From the NCBI GenBank assembly GCA_902603705.1, contig CACKVQ010000002.1, positions 1 to 64,000 of the forward strand: 64,000 bases of DNA, given 5' to 3'. The notes beneath the pieces are model-generated. The model was not told where the DNA came from, did not search any database, and was given only the letters and a program-made list of their open reading frames with translations. Source of the stretch: Puniceicoccaceae bacterium (GTDB lineage: Bacteria > Verrucomicrobiota > Verrucomicrobiia > Opitutales > Coraliomargaritaceae). How positions within the stretch are numbered: position 1 is the stretch's first letter; each line of letters starts with the position of its first letter. Positions 15,884 to 25,430 of the stretch are shown in pieces. Both the position numbers and the translations under genes were made by a program.

Positions 15884-18865
15884 TTAATAAAAATATTGTC
15901 TATAATTTTTTGCATATTTTGGATCGCCTAATATTCTGCGATACCAACGATAAACATGTTTATGCCATGGGGTATTCTTGCGTTCATTATAAAAAGCATT
16001 TTCACCACTTCCTGTCCGTGCTAAGAAAAGGGACCTAGTTGTTTCATCCAGCTCAGCGAGAAAGCCTCGCTTCCAATTAGAAGCCTCATATCGTTCCAAG
16101 ATCTGCGCCCATTTTAATTTATCGTGAGCTGGTAAAATGAGAGGCAAATTAATCTCCATACCAAACCCCTCAGAATGTAGTAATTTTCCAAATCTGCGGC
16201 GCTCCAATGGGCTGGGCTCTCTAAGCAGTCGATGTAAGACTCGCTCCAGATAATTTATACCCGCCTCTTTTGACGGTAGCGGGAACGTGGAATCAGAAAC
16301 TGTTTCTAAGAAAAGTTCTACTCCAGTCCACACATGCTCTTGCTCAGCTATATTCAAGCCGCTAGCGTCACAACTTGAGTAAACAGGCATATATCCTTTC
16401 TGCTCAACAAGACTGTAATCTAACATGGTGGTTAATGGAGCGCTATGAAGTGCCTCAAGAATGCTAACAGATTCTAAAACTAGATTACCTAAATCTTGTG
16501 GTTCACCCGCATGCATGAAGAATGAGCGAGAACAAACTACAGGCGAGATCTCTTTAATACACGGCCAAGTACCAAAGAAATATGCTTTAAGCGATTCTGG
16601 TTCATGCAAGTTGAGAAGGTGAGCCAGAGCATTAGCCGAGGATCCTTGCCAGCCAATGTCCACTATTGCGCTATCCTCAATATTGAATGATTGTTCTTCC
16701 AACGACTTTAGCAAGCCTTCACGGCAGCGCTCAAAGGATGCTAGTAAATCCACTTCTATTAACTGAAAAAGGCTAGCTAAACGGCTTTTATAAACAGACC
16801 TAAGGAAATTCCCTCCAAGATCAGACGTGATGACCTCGTCTGGTGACGAAAATCCCACGGATTTAATCACCTCAATATATTGAGGGCTATCTAAGCCTGT
16901 TCGGTCAATAAAATCCCGTACACGTAGAGATGGATTGGGTTCACTTAAGAATTTAATCGCACGTTCATCCAACTGCCTAAAAGAGGCGAAGGCAAAGACC
17001 TTCCGTGATGTGTGCAAGTAAGAGAAATCATACCCAAGATTGTAGTTCTTATCTAAGAACTGCATGGTCTTTTCCCAGTAGTAGCCATCTCGGCCAATAA
17101 AGACCAACTTGCGTATTCCATCATTACGTGCAATCAGCACTAGCCAACTTAAGAAGCAGTAGTAGAGAGGTCCCGCAAGCTCTCGGCCAAGGCGCTCCAT
17201 AAATGGGTCCGAGCTAGACTCTAACGGTTTAGTCAATTCCATGTATCGCGCCTCTCCCATTAGGCGTAGACTAAATGGGTCTTCTCCTAAGAGTGGCGAC
17301 AGCTCTACCTGCTCGGCCCACGGTTTGAAAACATGAGGCTGGCACCAATGAAAATCCTGCATACCTGCCTGCCTAGATTGCTCGACATCACTACGAGAAT
17401 TATTACCCACATGAAGGACATCGCTTGGAGATAGCCCTAATTCCTGAATGACATGAGGTTGGAGAGTTCCGTCTTGTTTGGATAGCCCATAATCGCAGGA
17501 TACAAAAATTTCGGGGTTCTTAAATCCAAAATCATCCAAAAGATTAACAAGATCATTTTTTGACCAGTACATGTCGCTTATAAAAATGACCCGCTTCCCT
17601 CTTTCTTGATATTGCTCATAAAGTTCAAGCCAACGGGGATCTGGATACAATACCTCTTTTTCCAGAGACCACTCAAGTGCTTGGAGGATACTTTCTTGAT
17701 CTGTATTGAGCTCAAGAAGCTCCCCAAGAACCTGATATATCTGTGCTATATTCACTTCACCTCCTTCGACTAATTCTCTTGCCTTATCCTCCGCCTTCTT
17801 GCGAGCCAAAGCATATGGGCCAGGAGGCAATGCGAGCTGTTCAACCGCTTTTTGCTCAAGCAAATTAAATATATCCGTCGGCCCATAAGTCCTTCGAAAC
17901 AAAACCGTATCGAAGATGTCCAGTGATAAGACTTCAAAATCATAAGACGCCTCAAAATTAGGGAATTTACGATCAAATTGTGGCTCTGTGCTCCGTAACT
18001 TAAATGGTATATGAGAAGGCTGTTCCTGTGATGGCATCGGCACCTTATCAAGCAAGCCAATAGCCTGAGGGGACCGATTCACAACATCTTGTTCATAAGC
18101 ATTTTTTAACTTCTTTAACATAAGGCGATGTTTCGTGCGCCCGCGAGTTACAGTATTTCCGAAGCTCCGCTGCCTCCAATGGTAATTAGCTAGTTCTTCA
18201 TCAAGCACTTGAATTTTAAAACGTCTAGCAAGCCGAAGGTTAAAATCGTAATCACCTAGAACATCAAATTCTTGTCGATACAAACCCACCTCTTCATGAA
18301 TATCCCTGCGGTAGACAAATGCTATAGGAGGAAAGAGATTACCTTTCAAAAAGGCTTCTAGAGTCGCGGCATCAAAAGGTGCGTATTTCTCATGGGCAGT
18401 CTCGACGATATTCCCATCAAGTAAGACTTCTTCAAAAACCTGAGTCGACTGGGTTGCTACTGCACGCACGTTGCTACTCTTATCCATATCATCGAGAGCC
18501 CCAACAGTCTTTGCCAAAAATTCTGCATTCCATGAATCGTCATCATCATGAATAGCTAAATACTTGCTATCACAGGCCATAATTCCAGCGTTAGAAGCAC
18601 TTTGCATACCTTGACTCTCAGTGTGATGAACCACAAGCACCCGCCCCTTATACGCATTGGCTTCACAGCGAACAAGGAAGTCAACTGTTGCCGGATCTCC
18701 CCCATCATTGACGATTACATGCAACCAATCTTCTAAAGCTTGCGATAATACTGATTCAATAGCGCGCATTAGAAAGATAGGGCGATTCTTAGTGCGAGTG
18801 ATTACGGCTACCTTCGCCTTGGGCTTGACAGTTACTATTGGCATAAAGCCCATAAGCAGTGTCAT
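15884..18865 (-). CDS. GT2 glycosyltransferase fused to HAD-like and GRDGY/DIGW domains
   Basis: A 993-residue multidomain cytoplasmic protein. Residues ~15-250 are a GT2 (GT-A fold) domain: VAVITRTKNRPIFLMRAIES, VNDGGDPAT and the nucleotide-sugar metal motif in AIHDDDDSW. Residues ~310-530 are HAD-like: motif I LDIFDT, then FISDMYW and the motif IV region LHVGNNSRSDVEQSRQAGM. Residues ~590-800 carry VFIGRDGYYWEK and AIVDIGWQGSSANAL, a pair of motifs I know from HAD-type proteins of polysaccharide loci. Substrate unknown; a surface-glycan role is likely. The start is ambiguous among ATGs at 18865, 18853 and 18844. It is divergent from a paralogue lacking the GT2 part. Confidence 0.8.
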   Translation of the reverse strand: MTLLMGFMPIVTVKPKAKVAVITRTKNRPIFLMRAIESVLSQALEDWLHVIVNDGGDPATVDFLVRCEANAYKGRVLVVHHTESQGMQSASNAGIMACDSKYLAIHDDDDSWNAEFLAKTVGALDDMDKSSNVRAVATQSTQVFEEVLLDGNIVETAHEKYAPFDAATLEAFLKGNLFPPIAFVYRRDIHEEVGLYRQEFDVLGDYDFNLRLARRFKIQVLDEELANYHWRQRSFGNTVTRGRTKHRLMLKKLKNAYEQDVVNRSPQAIGLLDKVPMPSQEQPSHIPFKLRSTEPQFDRKFPNFEASYDFEVLSLDIFDTVLFRRTYGPTDIFNLLEQKAVEQLALPPGPYALARKKAEDKARELVEGGEVNIAQIYQVLGELLELNTDQESILQALEWSLEKEVLYPDPRWLELYEQYQERGKRVIFISDMYWSKNDLVNLLDDFGFKNPEIFVSCDYGLSKQDGTLQPHVIQELGLSPSDVLHVGNNSRSDVEQSRQAGMQDFHWCQPHVFKPWAEQVELSPLLGEDPFSLRLMGEARYMELTKPLESSSDPFMERLGRELAGPLYYCFLSWLVLIARNDGIRKLVFIGRDGYYWEKTMQFLDKNYNLGYDFSYLHTSRKVFAFASFRQLDERAIKFLSEPNPSLRVRDFIDRTGLDSPQYIEVIKSVGFSSPDEVITSDLGGNFLRSVYKSRLASLFQLIEVDLLASFERCREGLLKSLEEQSFNIEDSAIVDIGWQGSSANALAHLLNLHEPESLKAYFFGTWPCIKEISPVVCSRSFFMHAGEPQDLGNLVLESVSILEALHSAPLTTMLDYSLVEQKGYMPVYSSCDASGLNIAEQEHVWTGVELFLETVSDSTFPLPSKEAGINYLERVLHRLLREPSPLERRRFGKLLHSEGFGMEINLPLILPAHDKLKWAQILERYEASNWKRGFLAELDETTRSLFLARTGSGENAFYNERKNTPWHKHVYRWYRRILGDPKYAKNYRQYFY

Positions 18866-18932
18866 AGAATCGTCTTGTCAATGTTTAGCTTGCCTCAGAG
18901 TGTGTAAACTACATTACCCAAAATACTTATTC

Positions 18933-21056
18933 ATGTATTCACCTATCAAATCTGTAACGCAGGACGAGAATTTTTCTATCTTTGATTCTCAATGTGATAG
19001 AAAAAGTGCGTCTGAATCGAGAGAGCTTAGCCTGAAACTAGCAGAAGACTTTCAGCAACAATTACATAAAATCCAAGCAGTCAGTTTTGACGTCTTTGAT
19101 ACTACTTTACAGAGGGTTGTCTATCCAAAAGAGATATTCGCCCTAGTCGAAGTAGAGGCAGTCAAGCAATTCGGGCAACAATTTTATGGCTATGCTAATA
19201 AGCGGATCCGTGCTGAGATAAACGCGAGAAAAATAAAAAAGAAAGGATGTGGTCATTGCGAAGTAAGTTTAGAAGAAATATACGAAGAACTACGGATTAA
19301 AATCCCTCAATGGACCGATTATATCTACGAAATATTAAAACTCGAAGTGAATCAGGAGAAGCGCTGTTGCCGTGTTCATCCATCTGGCTATGAGCTATGG
19401 CAACTTGCACGGACCAAAGGGAAACAGATAATTTATATATCCGATATGTACTTGGGAGCCGAAAGAATTAAATCCCTACTCCTAATGCAAGGTTACTACG
19501 AGCCAATAGTATTTTGCTCAAGCGATCATGCCTGCAGCAAGTCGAACAGCGGACTATATAAATTAGCCGCTGATATGCTCGGCCTACAATCGAACGAAAT
19601 ACTACATATTGGCGACAACGCCTTCAGCGACCATAAACAGGCCTTACATGCGGGATTTAAAAGTATACCTTTTCTTAAACCTGTAAGACCCCCTCAAGGA
19701 TCAAAACACTTTCCTAAACTGACAGAACAAAGCAACACCTCAAGGGTTGTTTCAGGTATTATACGCCTAGAAGAAGCCTTCGGCGATCGTACACAAAAAG
19801 CATCTGGTACCTCCGATCTTACAAGAAATATCGGCCATTCTGCTATCGGACCAATGACCTACGGTCTCTGCTATTGGCTGAACCAGAAACTAGTTGAAGA
19901 TAAGTGCGACTTAATTCTTTTTCTCGGACGAGATGGTTACTTGCCTCATAAGATTTTATCAGATTGGCAGTCAAAATACGGATATTTGAAGAATACAAAA
20001 CTGGTGTATTTCCCATTTTCACGTCGAGCGGCTGCCGTTGCATGTGCAGCAGACGGCGTGACTCCACTGGTACGCGATACGCTAGGGCACCACCGCCGAA
20101 CTGTCCCCCTTCGGGATTATTTCGAACGAATCGGACTTAATATCAACGAGCATTCGGATGCCATTCTTGCGGCAGGATTCAGCTCACACGAAGATATCGT
20201 CCACCGACACAGAGATCGCAAGCGCATGGAGCGTCTAATCACATTACTAGAGGACACGCTCATGCAGATTGGAAGCAGTGAAAAGAAGGCCCTATTAATT
20301 GCGCTTAAAAAAGCAGGTTACAATCGTTCCTGTAGGCCAGCCATCTTCGATATCGGATGGCGCGGCACACAGCAAGCTTGCCTCCAATCTATACTTAGTG
20401 ACGGGCCTAAGCTGCATGGATACTATCTAAGCATTTCTGAGGCATTGCCCGCTGCTGGTACAACCTCAGGATATTTAGTGAACAATGGGCTACCTAAATG
20501 GCGAAGAGGTATTCTAGAATCTGCCACTCCTATAGTGGAGCTTTCTTATTCAAATACTGAGCCCTATTTACTTTATTATGGACAATGCGAAGGTGAATAC
20601 CAATTAGTCCAAGACGAAGAAAATCTCAACGCTAGCACCATTGAGCAATTACATGCAGGGGCGGAGAAATTCATCGCCTCATTGACCCAATTTTATGATG
20701 GGCTATTACCGCCTATTACTGTAAATGCAGCTATTGGCAGTTTCGACAGAATCGCCTTATCCCCCTCTGACCAAGAACTCAGGTTTTTTCAAACTCTGGT
20801 CTTTTCTGATGCATTAGGTCGAGAAAATTCGCAAAACTTGACAATTGCCACTCCTCCTGATCTGCGAACATATTTATTCAACTACCATAAATTTTTTGAA
20901 GCTTATTCGGAAACATTCTGGCGCGCTAATTTCATTCAAATGATGTCTTTAGCCGCTAAACTATGGGTATGGCCGCGATCTCCCTCATTCCGCCGAATTT
21001 GGAAAGCGATGCGAAAGTGTGATTATCGGCATAATAAAATCCAAAATCACAAGTAA
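18933..21056 (+). CDS. HAD-like protein with GRDGY/DIGW module (paralogue of the upstream divergent gene)
   Basis: From the ATG at 18933 the product has 707 residues. The frame is open further upstream (to 18657), but that would overlap the divergent gene and adds no homology. Residues ~45-250 are HAD-like: AVSFDVFDTTLQR (motif I), IYISDMYLGAERIKSLL and ILHIGDNAFSDHKQALHAGF. Residues ~325-540 carry LILFLGRDGYLPHKIL and PAIFDIGWRGTQQACLQ, the same motif pair as its neighbour. The C-terminal ~170 residues are not recognised. There is no signal or membrane segment. The pair probably acts in surface-polymer synthesis; the reaction is unknown. Confidence 0.8.
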   Translation: MYSPIKSVTQDENFSIFDSQCDRKSASESRELSLKLAEDFQQQLHKIQAVSFDVFDTTLQRVVYPKEIFALVEVEAVKQFGQQFYGYANKRIRAEINARKIKKKGCGHCEVSLEEIYEELRIKIPQWTDYIYEILKLEVNQEKRCCRVHPSGYELWQLARTKGKQIIYISDMYLGAERIKSLLLMQGYYEPIVFCSSDHACSKSNSGLYKLAADMLGLQSNEILHIGDNAFSDHKQALHAGFKSIPFLKPVRPPQGSKHFPKLTEQSNTSRVVSGIIRLEEAFGDRTQKASGTSDLTRNIGHSAIGPMTYGLCYWLNQKLVEDKCDLILFLGRDGYLPHKILSDWQSKYGYLKNTKLVYFPFSRRAAAVACAADGVTPLVRDTLGHHRRTVPLRDYFERIGLNINEHSDAILAAGFSSHEDIVHRHRDRKRMERLITLLEDTLMQIGSSEKKALLIALKKAGYNRSCRPAIFDIGWRGTQQACLQSILSDGPKLHGYYLSISEALPAAGTTSGYLVNNGLPKWRRGILESATPIVELSYSNTEPYLLYYGQCEGEYQLVQDEENLNASTIEQLHAGAEKFIASLTQFYDGLLPPITVNAAIGSFDRIALSPSDQELRFFQTLVFSDALGRENSQNLTIATPPDLRTYLFNYHKFFEAYSETFWRANFIQMMSLAAKLWVWPRSPSFRRIWKAMRKCDYRHNKIQNHK

Positions 21057-21221
21057 CACATATCTAGAATCAGCCAGCAAACGGGATGCTAGCATATACT
21101 AATAATAAATATATAATTTACGGTTAGTAATATAAATATTTACATTAATTCAGAAATCTACTTTCTGCACCATATAAACTAGATTTTAAGTTAACAAAGA
21201 CTTAATATTATATATGCTGTT

Positions 21222-22400
21222 ATGTTAGATAGCTTAGTAAGAAGACGGGCGGTTAAAGACGATAGCACTGCGATGCGCCTAAAATACAGTCCTTATTACC
21301 ACCATTTTGAACGTCAAGATGGCTGCAGGGTCTGGTTGGAGGGGCGTGAGATGATACAGCTCAGTAGCAATGACTATCTAGGCCTTAACCAGCATCCAAA
21401 AGTTATCGAGGCTGGCCAAAAAGCTCTTAAAAAGTGGGGCGCGAGCTCTACTGGGTCACGGATCTCCAACGGTGGGCGAGCTTATCACCGGAGATTAGAA
21501 GATAAACTAGCGGATTTTTTTGGTACACAAGACTGCCATATTCATTCAGCTGGATACTTATCTTGTATGAGCTCGATACAAGGTTTAGCAACTCGTAATG
21601 ACGTAGTTTTTGCCGATCGAAACATCCATTCCTCTCTTTGGTCGGGCATAGGCATGAGCCGTGCAAGGGTAGAGAAGTTCTCCCATAATGATCCCAATTC
21701 TTTGCTCCGAGCTGTTGAGCTTGAATCGCCTAAAAAAGCAAAGATACTAGTATTTGAAGGTGTCTACTCGATGGAGGGTCATATCGCTCCGCTACCCGAA
21801 TTCCTTAAAATCGCACAAAATCACGACTTATTTACAGTTATGGATGATGCCCACGGCGTCGGAGTAATTGGAGAAACCGGCCGTGGCACTACAGAGCATT
21901 TCGACTGTTTAGGAAAAGTGGATCTAATTTGCGGCAGCCTTTCTAAGGCACTGGCTACTACTGGGGGCTATGTAGCGGGTGATAAAGAGCTTTTAGAGTA
22001 CATGCGCACCCATTCGAAACAAACTATCTTCAGCGCCGCTATCAGTCCAGCGCAAGCTGCCTGTGCCGAGGCTGCACTCGAACTTATTAAGGCGGAACCC
22101 GAGCATTTGACCCGTCTTATAAACAACACTAAACACTATAAAAGCGGCTTAGAAAAGCTCGGTATAGATACATGGGGTAGTCAAACCGCAGCAGTCCCTT
22201 TGATTATCGGCGACCGATTAAAAGCCTACAAAATTTGGAAGGAACTGATAGCCCAAGGGGTATTTACTACCATCTCTTTACCCCCTTCAGTACCCCCAAA
22301 CAAGGAATTGCTTCGAACAGCTATTTCGGCAGCTCACACAGTAGAAGACATAGAACAAGGGCTCGATCGTTTGGGAACTGCTTTTAATAAGTTTAGGTAA
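21222..22400 (+). CDS. Alpha-oxoamine synthase (serine palmitoyltransferase/BioF-like)
   Basis: PLP enzyme of 392 residues that condenses an amino acid with an acyl thioester to give an alpha-amino ketone. All catalytic features are present: SSNDYLGL near residue 48, stacking His H136 in DRNIHSS, D208 and H211 in DDAHGVGVIGETGRG, and the PLP lysine K242 in GSLSKALATTGGY. The closest families are serine palmitoyltransferase, 2-amino-3-ketobutyrate ligase and 8-amino-7-oxononanoate synthase. The genes behind it (ACP, ketoacyl synthase, reductase, glycosyltransferases) favour a lipid role, with a long-chain base as product, over biotin synthesis. The amino-acid substrate cannot be read from sequence. 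Confidence 0.85.
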   Translation: MLDSLVRRRAVKDDSTAMRLKYSPYYHHFERQDGCRVWLEGREMIQLSSNDYLGLNQHPKVIEAGQKALKKWGASSTGSRISNGGRAYHRRLEDKLADFFGTQDCHIHSAGYLSCMSSIQGLATRNDVVFADRNIHSSLWSGIGMSRARVEKFSHNDPNSLLRAVELESPKKAKILVFEGVYSMEGHIAPLPEFLKIAQNHDLFTVMDDAHGVGVIGETGRGTTEHFDCLGKVDLICGSLSKALATTGGYVAGDKELLEYMRTHSKQTIFSAAISPAQAACAEAALELIKAEPEHLTRLINNTKHYKSGLEKLGIDTWGSQTAAVPLIIGDRLKAYKIWKELIAQGVFTTISLPPSVPPNKELLRTAISAAHTVEDIEQGLDRLGTAFNKFR

Positions 22401-22442
22401 TTTCAGATTGATCGCTTATAACTTACTATGTTTCGTTAAGAT

Positions 22443-23573
22443 GTGCCTGACACGCTGAAGATCCATACTCATGAATTCTTTCCAAAAATGGGAGGGATTG
22501 GACGTTATTGCCACGAGCTAGCAGAAAGCGCAGCAAAAATGGGTTGGGCAGTTACTATTTTCGGGCCTAAGTCAGCAGATCATTCGTCGGCCAAAGATTT
22601 GCCAGCTTATATCCTCCGAAAAGGAGTTCACGGACCCAGCCATGGGTCAATCAATGTCTGGAAAAGCCGTAATCAATTATTAGAAGAGTTTCTCATTGAT
22701 ACAGATAGTATCCACCTACTAGCAGAACCCGGACCAATCTTAGCCTGTGGTTTGTTACCGCGCAGCGCTTACCCAAAAGACCTTCGGGTGGTAATCCACG
22801 GCTCAGAGATCGAGCGTTGGTCATCACCTATGAGTGTAGCTGGACGCATAGCCGCACGTAGCATACAATTAGCTGGTGTGATAATCGTTCCATCCAAAGC
22901 TATCGCAAAGAAAGTAATAGCCCGATTTCCTTCGACCCAAAATCGCGTACACGTCGTTCACCATGCCCTGCCTGAAGTATTTAAGGCCGCTGCAGTATCC
23001 TCACTAAAAGCTCAAAAAGGTACTATGGATGGAAGCATAAACTTACTTAGCGTAGGACGTATCCACCCGCGAAAAGGATTTGACCAAGTTCTTCAGGCAC
23101 TTGGAAGGCTGAGCAGTGAAGAAAAGAACGCGTTGAGTTATACAATCGCCGGTAGCCGGTGTAAACGCTGTTATGAGCAAAAGCTCAAAGAACTCGCTAA
23201 ACGCTCAGGATGCCAAGTTCATTTTAATTTAGACCCAAGTGACTCTGAGTTGTTTAGTCTATACGAAAAAGCTAATCTCTTCGCACTTACCAGCGTTCAG
23301 CACCGCAAGAGTGTAGAAGGCTTTGGTTTGGTCTACCTCGAAGCGGCTGCTTTTGGATTGCCAAGTATTGCCTACCAAGTAGGCGGAGTGGAAGCGGCAG
23401 TAAGAGATGGCAATACGGGGTATCTTTTGTGCATCCAAGACCCAAAAAGTATTACAAAGCTATTACGAGCCATAATTCAAAACCCGGGTGTGCTCCTAAC
23501 CCTCGGCTCGCAGGCCCGCCGACAGGCACTTTCTAGGGATTGGACTGACGTGGCGAAGGAGAGTTTATCCTAA
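22443..23573 (+). CDS. GT4-family glycosyltransferase
   Basis: A 376-residue GT-B enzyme. The start is a GTG at 22443, 42 bases after the synthase stop; the first strand and Gly-rich loop follow at once (KIHTHEFFPKMGGIGRYCHEL). Residues ~195-235 hold LLSVGRIHPRKGFDQVLQAL, and the sugar-nucleotide binding region has GFGLVYLEAAAFGLPSIAYQ with VGGVEAAVRDGNTGYL, the GT4 E-x7-E pattern. It has no membrane helix, so it works at the cytoplasmic face, probably on a lipid acceptor made by its neighbours. The C terminus is short, ending soon after the last helix. Confidence 0.85.
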   Translation: MPDTLKIHTHEFFPKMGGIGRYCHELAESAAKMGWAVTIFGPKSADHSSAKDLPAYILRKGVHGPSHGSINVWKSRNQLLEEFLIDTDSIHLLAEPGPILACGLLPRSAYPKDLRVVIHGSEIERWSSPMSVAGRIAARSIQLAGVIIVPSKAIAKKVIARFPSTQNRVHVVHHALPEVFKAAAVSSLKAQKGTMDGSINLLSVGRIHPRKGFDQVLQALGRLSSEEKNALSYTIAGSRCKRCYEQKLKELAKRSGCQVHFNLDPSDSELFSLYEKANLFALTSVQHRKSVEGFGLVYLEAAAFGLPSIAYQVGGVEAAVRDGNTGYLLCIQDPKSITKLLRAIIQNPGVLLTLGSQARRQALSRDWTDVAKESLS

Positions 23574-23610
23574 AATAGCAGTGTCATTATTTGGTCAAAT
23601 ATTAATCTAA

Positions 23611-23637
23611 CTTTCGCAAACTTCTCCATTTGCAAAG
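23611..23637 (+). terminator. Possible hairpin ending the oxoamine synthase-GT4 transcript
   Basis: CTTTCGCAAA at 23611-23620 can pair with TTTGCAAAG at 23629-23637, with one bulged C and an eight-base loop, 38 bases after the GT4 stop. A CTTTTAAAA stretch follows about 15 bases later instead of a direct T run, so termination would be weak. The 198-base gap here is the largest within the lipid-like gene set. Confidence 0.25.
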
Positions 23638-23738
23638 AGCGAAATTCTAATCTTTTAAAACCCCTATGCTAGGATTTACATTTTAGTTGAATTCTAAGAC
23701 TAATAACTTGATGTTTCATATAGTAATAATAAGCATAA

Positions 23739-23744
23739 TATAAT
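23739..23744 (+). promoter_or_regulatory. Candidate -10 element for the acyl carrier protein operon
   Basis: A consensus TATAAT lies 27 bases before the ACP ATG. The -35 position at 17 bases spacing reads TCATAT, which is poor; a TTGATG at 23708-23713 is too far for a standard promoter. The element would start a transcript covering the ACP to aminotransferase genes. Confidence 0.3.
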
Positions 23745-23771
23745 TGTACTTATAAATAAAAAAAACTGCAG

Positions 23772-24116
23772 ATGGATAAGCGTTTAGAAGATGAACTGGA
23801 CCGTGCCCCGAAAGGGACAAGGGAAGCGCTAAGTGCATTTAAAGAATCAGGAGACTTAGATCAATTAGAAGTATTTGCAAAAGGAATTATAGCACGCAAC
23901 ATCGATGACGCTTATGCAGAAGTTCTTAATAAAGCAGACGACTCTACTCGAATGGTCGATGACTTAGGAATTGATTCGCTGACTATGTTAGAAATTGCAA
24001 TGACCTTCGAAGATGCACTCGGCATAGAATTAATCGATGATGAGTTGAGTGGGATAAAAACTTACGGGGGTATGCGAGAGTATCTAGTCGAACAGATTAA
24101 AATAGAATCATCTTAA
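23772..24116 (+). CDS. Dedicated acyl carrier protein
   Basis: A 114-residue carrier protein. The phosphopantetheine attachment site is S69 within DDLGIDSLTMLEIA, followed by the acidic helix II-III region (FEDALGIELIDDELSGIKTYG). Typical FAS AcpP is about 78 residues; this one carries about 30 extra charged residues at its N terminus (DKRLEDELDRAPKGTREALS), so it is probably not the housekeeping AcpP. It sits directly before a ketoacyl synthase and reductase, the layout of a pathway-specific acyl carrier. It would tether the growing or finished chain for the alpha-oxoamine synthase upstream; that link is inference. Confidence 0.92.
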   Translation: MDKRLEDELDRAPKGTREALSAFKESGDLDQLEVFAKGIIARNIDDAYAEVLNKADDSTRMVDDLGIDSLTMLEIAMTFEDALGIELIDDELSGIKTYGGMREYLVEQIKIESS

Positions 24117-24139
24117 GATTTTTTTCTTAGCTTAATTAG

Positions 24140-25402
24140 ATGAGCTTAGCTAAGGTAGTAGTAACTGGTATAGGTGTAGTGTCTCCCATCGGGCATACAA
24201 CCAAGAGCATACTCAATAATTTAAGGGCGCAGCGTCACAATTTTAAACGTCTTTCTGGATATACGGACTTCAAGCGTTCAAAGATCTCAATAGGGACTGA
24301 AATTCCTGATTTTGATACACATTCAAGTCTTAGCGAGGACTGGACTTGTCCCTACCCTACATCCTTTTCAAAAGATGAACTAAGATCTCTAAATCCACAC
24401 ACTTACTATGCCTACCAAGCTACGCGAGAAGCTATTAAAGAAGCACGTCTAAATACGAATGAACTAGGAGAAGAAACGGGGCTCTTTACCGCCTCGCCTG
24501 GGTCAATTAGTAATATATACCATTGCATGGAAGAGTTGCATGAGTACGGAGTCAACCGCACCGATCCCTATGGTATCGTTAAGTCCGTAGTCGGCACACT
24601 TTCTTGGAATCTAAGCGCCTTGTTCAAGATTAAAGGCTCGAATTGTGGTTTCACCAGTGCCTGCGCTTCCTCATCACATGCTTTAGGCTTTGCTTACGAT
24701 CAGATTGCGCTTGGTCGACAGGATCGTATCATAGTAACTGGCGCTGAAGACGGAGATGTTCTCGGAGTTTTACCTTTCGGAATTATGCGAGCGCTCAGCA
24801 CATCGGATGATCCAGATTCGGCAAGCTTACCCTTCGACTCGCGCCGATCTGGCTTTGTAGGTTGTGGTGGTGCTACTACAGTAGTCCTTGAATCAGCAAG
24901 TGCTGCAGCTCAAAGAGGTGTCCAAGTGCTCGCCGAATTCCATGGCTGGGGGCAATCCTCTGATGGATACCATCCAGCCGCTCCAATTCCTGAAGGAATC
25001 GGCTTAAGCCGAGCAATCGCAGGTGCGATCAAATCATCAGGTTTTAAGCCAGATTCCATTGAATATCTAAATGCACATGCTACCGGCACTCAAATAGGAG
25101 ATCTGGCTGAGATACGTGCAATTAAGTGCATTTTTGGAGAAAGCCCAAAATTTCCCATATCTTCGACAAAAGGACTAACTGGCCACGGCCTCTCTTATGC
25201 AGGGATCCTTGAGATAGCACTTTGTATTCGAGCACTAAGCGATGGATTTACTCCTGGCACAGCTAACCTTTTAGAACCAGATCCGCAATCACAAGGCCTT
25301 CACCTACCAAAAGATAATCTAGAAAATGGCGCTCGAAGATTCCTCTCTAATAGTTCTGGTTTCGGCGGAGCCAATGTATGCCTAGCAATGAAATTACCTT
25401 AG
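24140..25402 (+). CDS. Beta-ketoacyl-ACP synthase, FabF-like
   Basis: Condensing enzyme of 420 residues that extends acyl chains by decarboxylative Claisen condensation. The Cys-His-His triad is complete: C175 in FTSACASSSHA, H313 in NAHATGTQIGD, and H349 in STKGLTGHGLSYAG. The C-terminal glycine loop is NSSGFGGANVCL. The N-terminal VVVTGIGVVSPIG is standard. Residues ~45-85 vary from housekeeping FabF (an insert with DWTCPYPTSFSKDELRSLNP), suggesting a specialised member. It begins 23 bases after the ACP stop, and the two probably work as a pair on a particular chain. An active-site Cys means it is not a chain-length-factor type subunit. Confidence 0.9.
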   Translation: MSLAKVVVTGIGVVSPIGHTTKSILNNLRAQRHNFKRLSGYTDFKRSKISIGTEIPDFDTHSSLSEDWTCPYPTSFSKDELRSLNPHTYYAYQATREAIKEARLNTNELGEETGLFTASPGSISNIYHCMEELHEYGVNRTDPYGIVKSVVGTLSWNLSALFKIKGSNCGFTSACASSSHALGFAYDQIALGRQDRIIVTGAEDGDVLGVLPFGIMRALSTSDDPDSASLPFDSRRSGFVGCGGATTVVLESASAAAQRGVQVLAEFHGWGQSSDGYHPAAPIPEGIGLSRAIAGAIKSSGFKPDSIEYLNAHATGTQIGDLAEIRAIKCIFGESPKFPISSTKGLTGHGLSYAGILEIALCIRALSDGFTPGTANLLEPDPQSQGLHLPKDNLENGARRFLSNSSGFGGANVCLAMKLP

Positions 25403-25430
25403 CCTGGGCATCTAGCTAATTCAATTTATC

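Noticed and set aside
18657-18932. Longer start for the HAD-like protein
   Set aside because: It overlaps the divergent GT2-HAD gene and adds sequence unlike the family; the ATG at 18933 is used.
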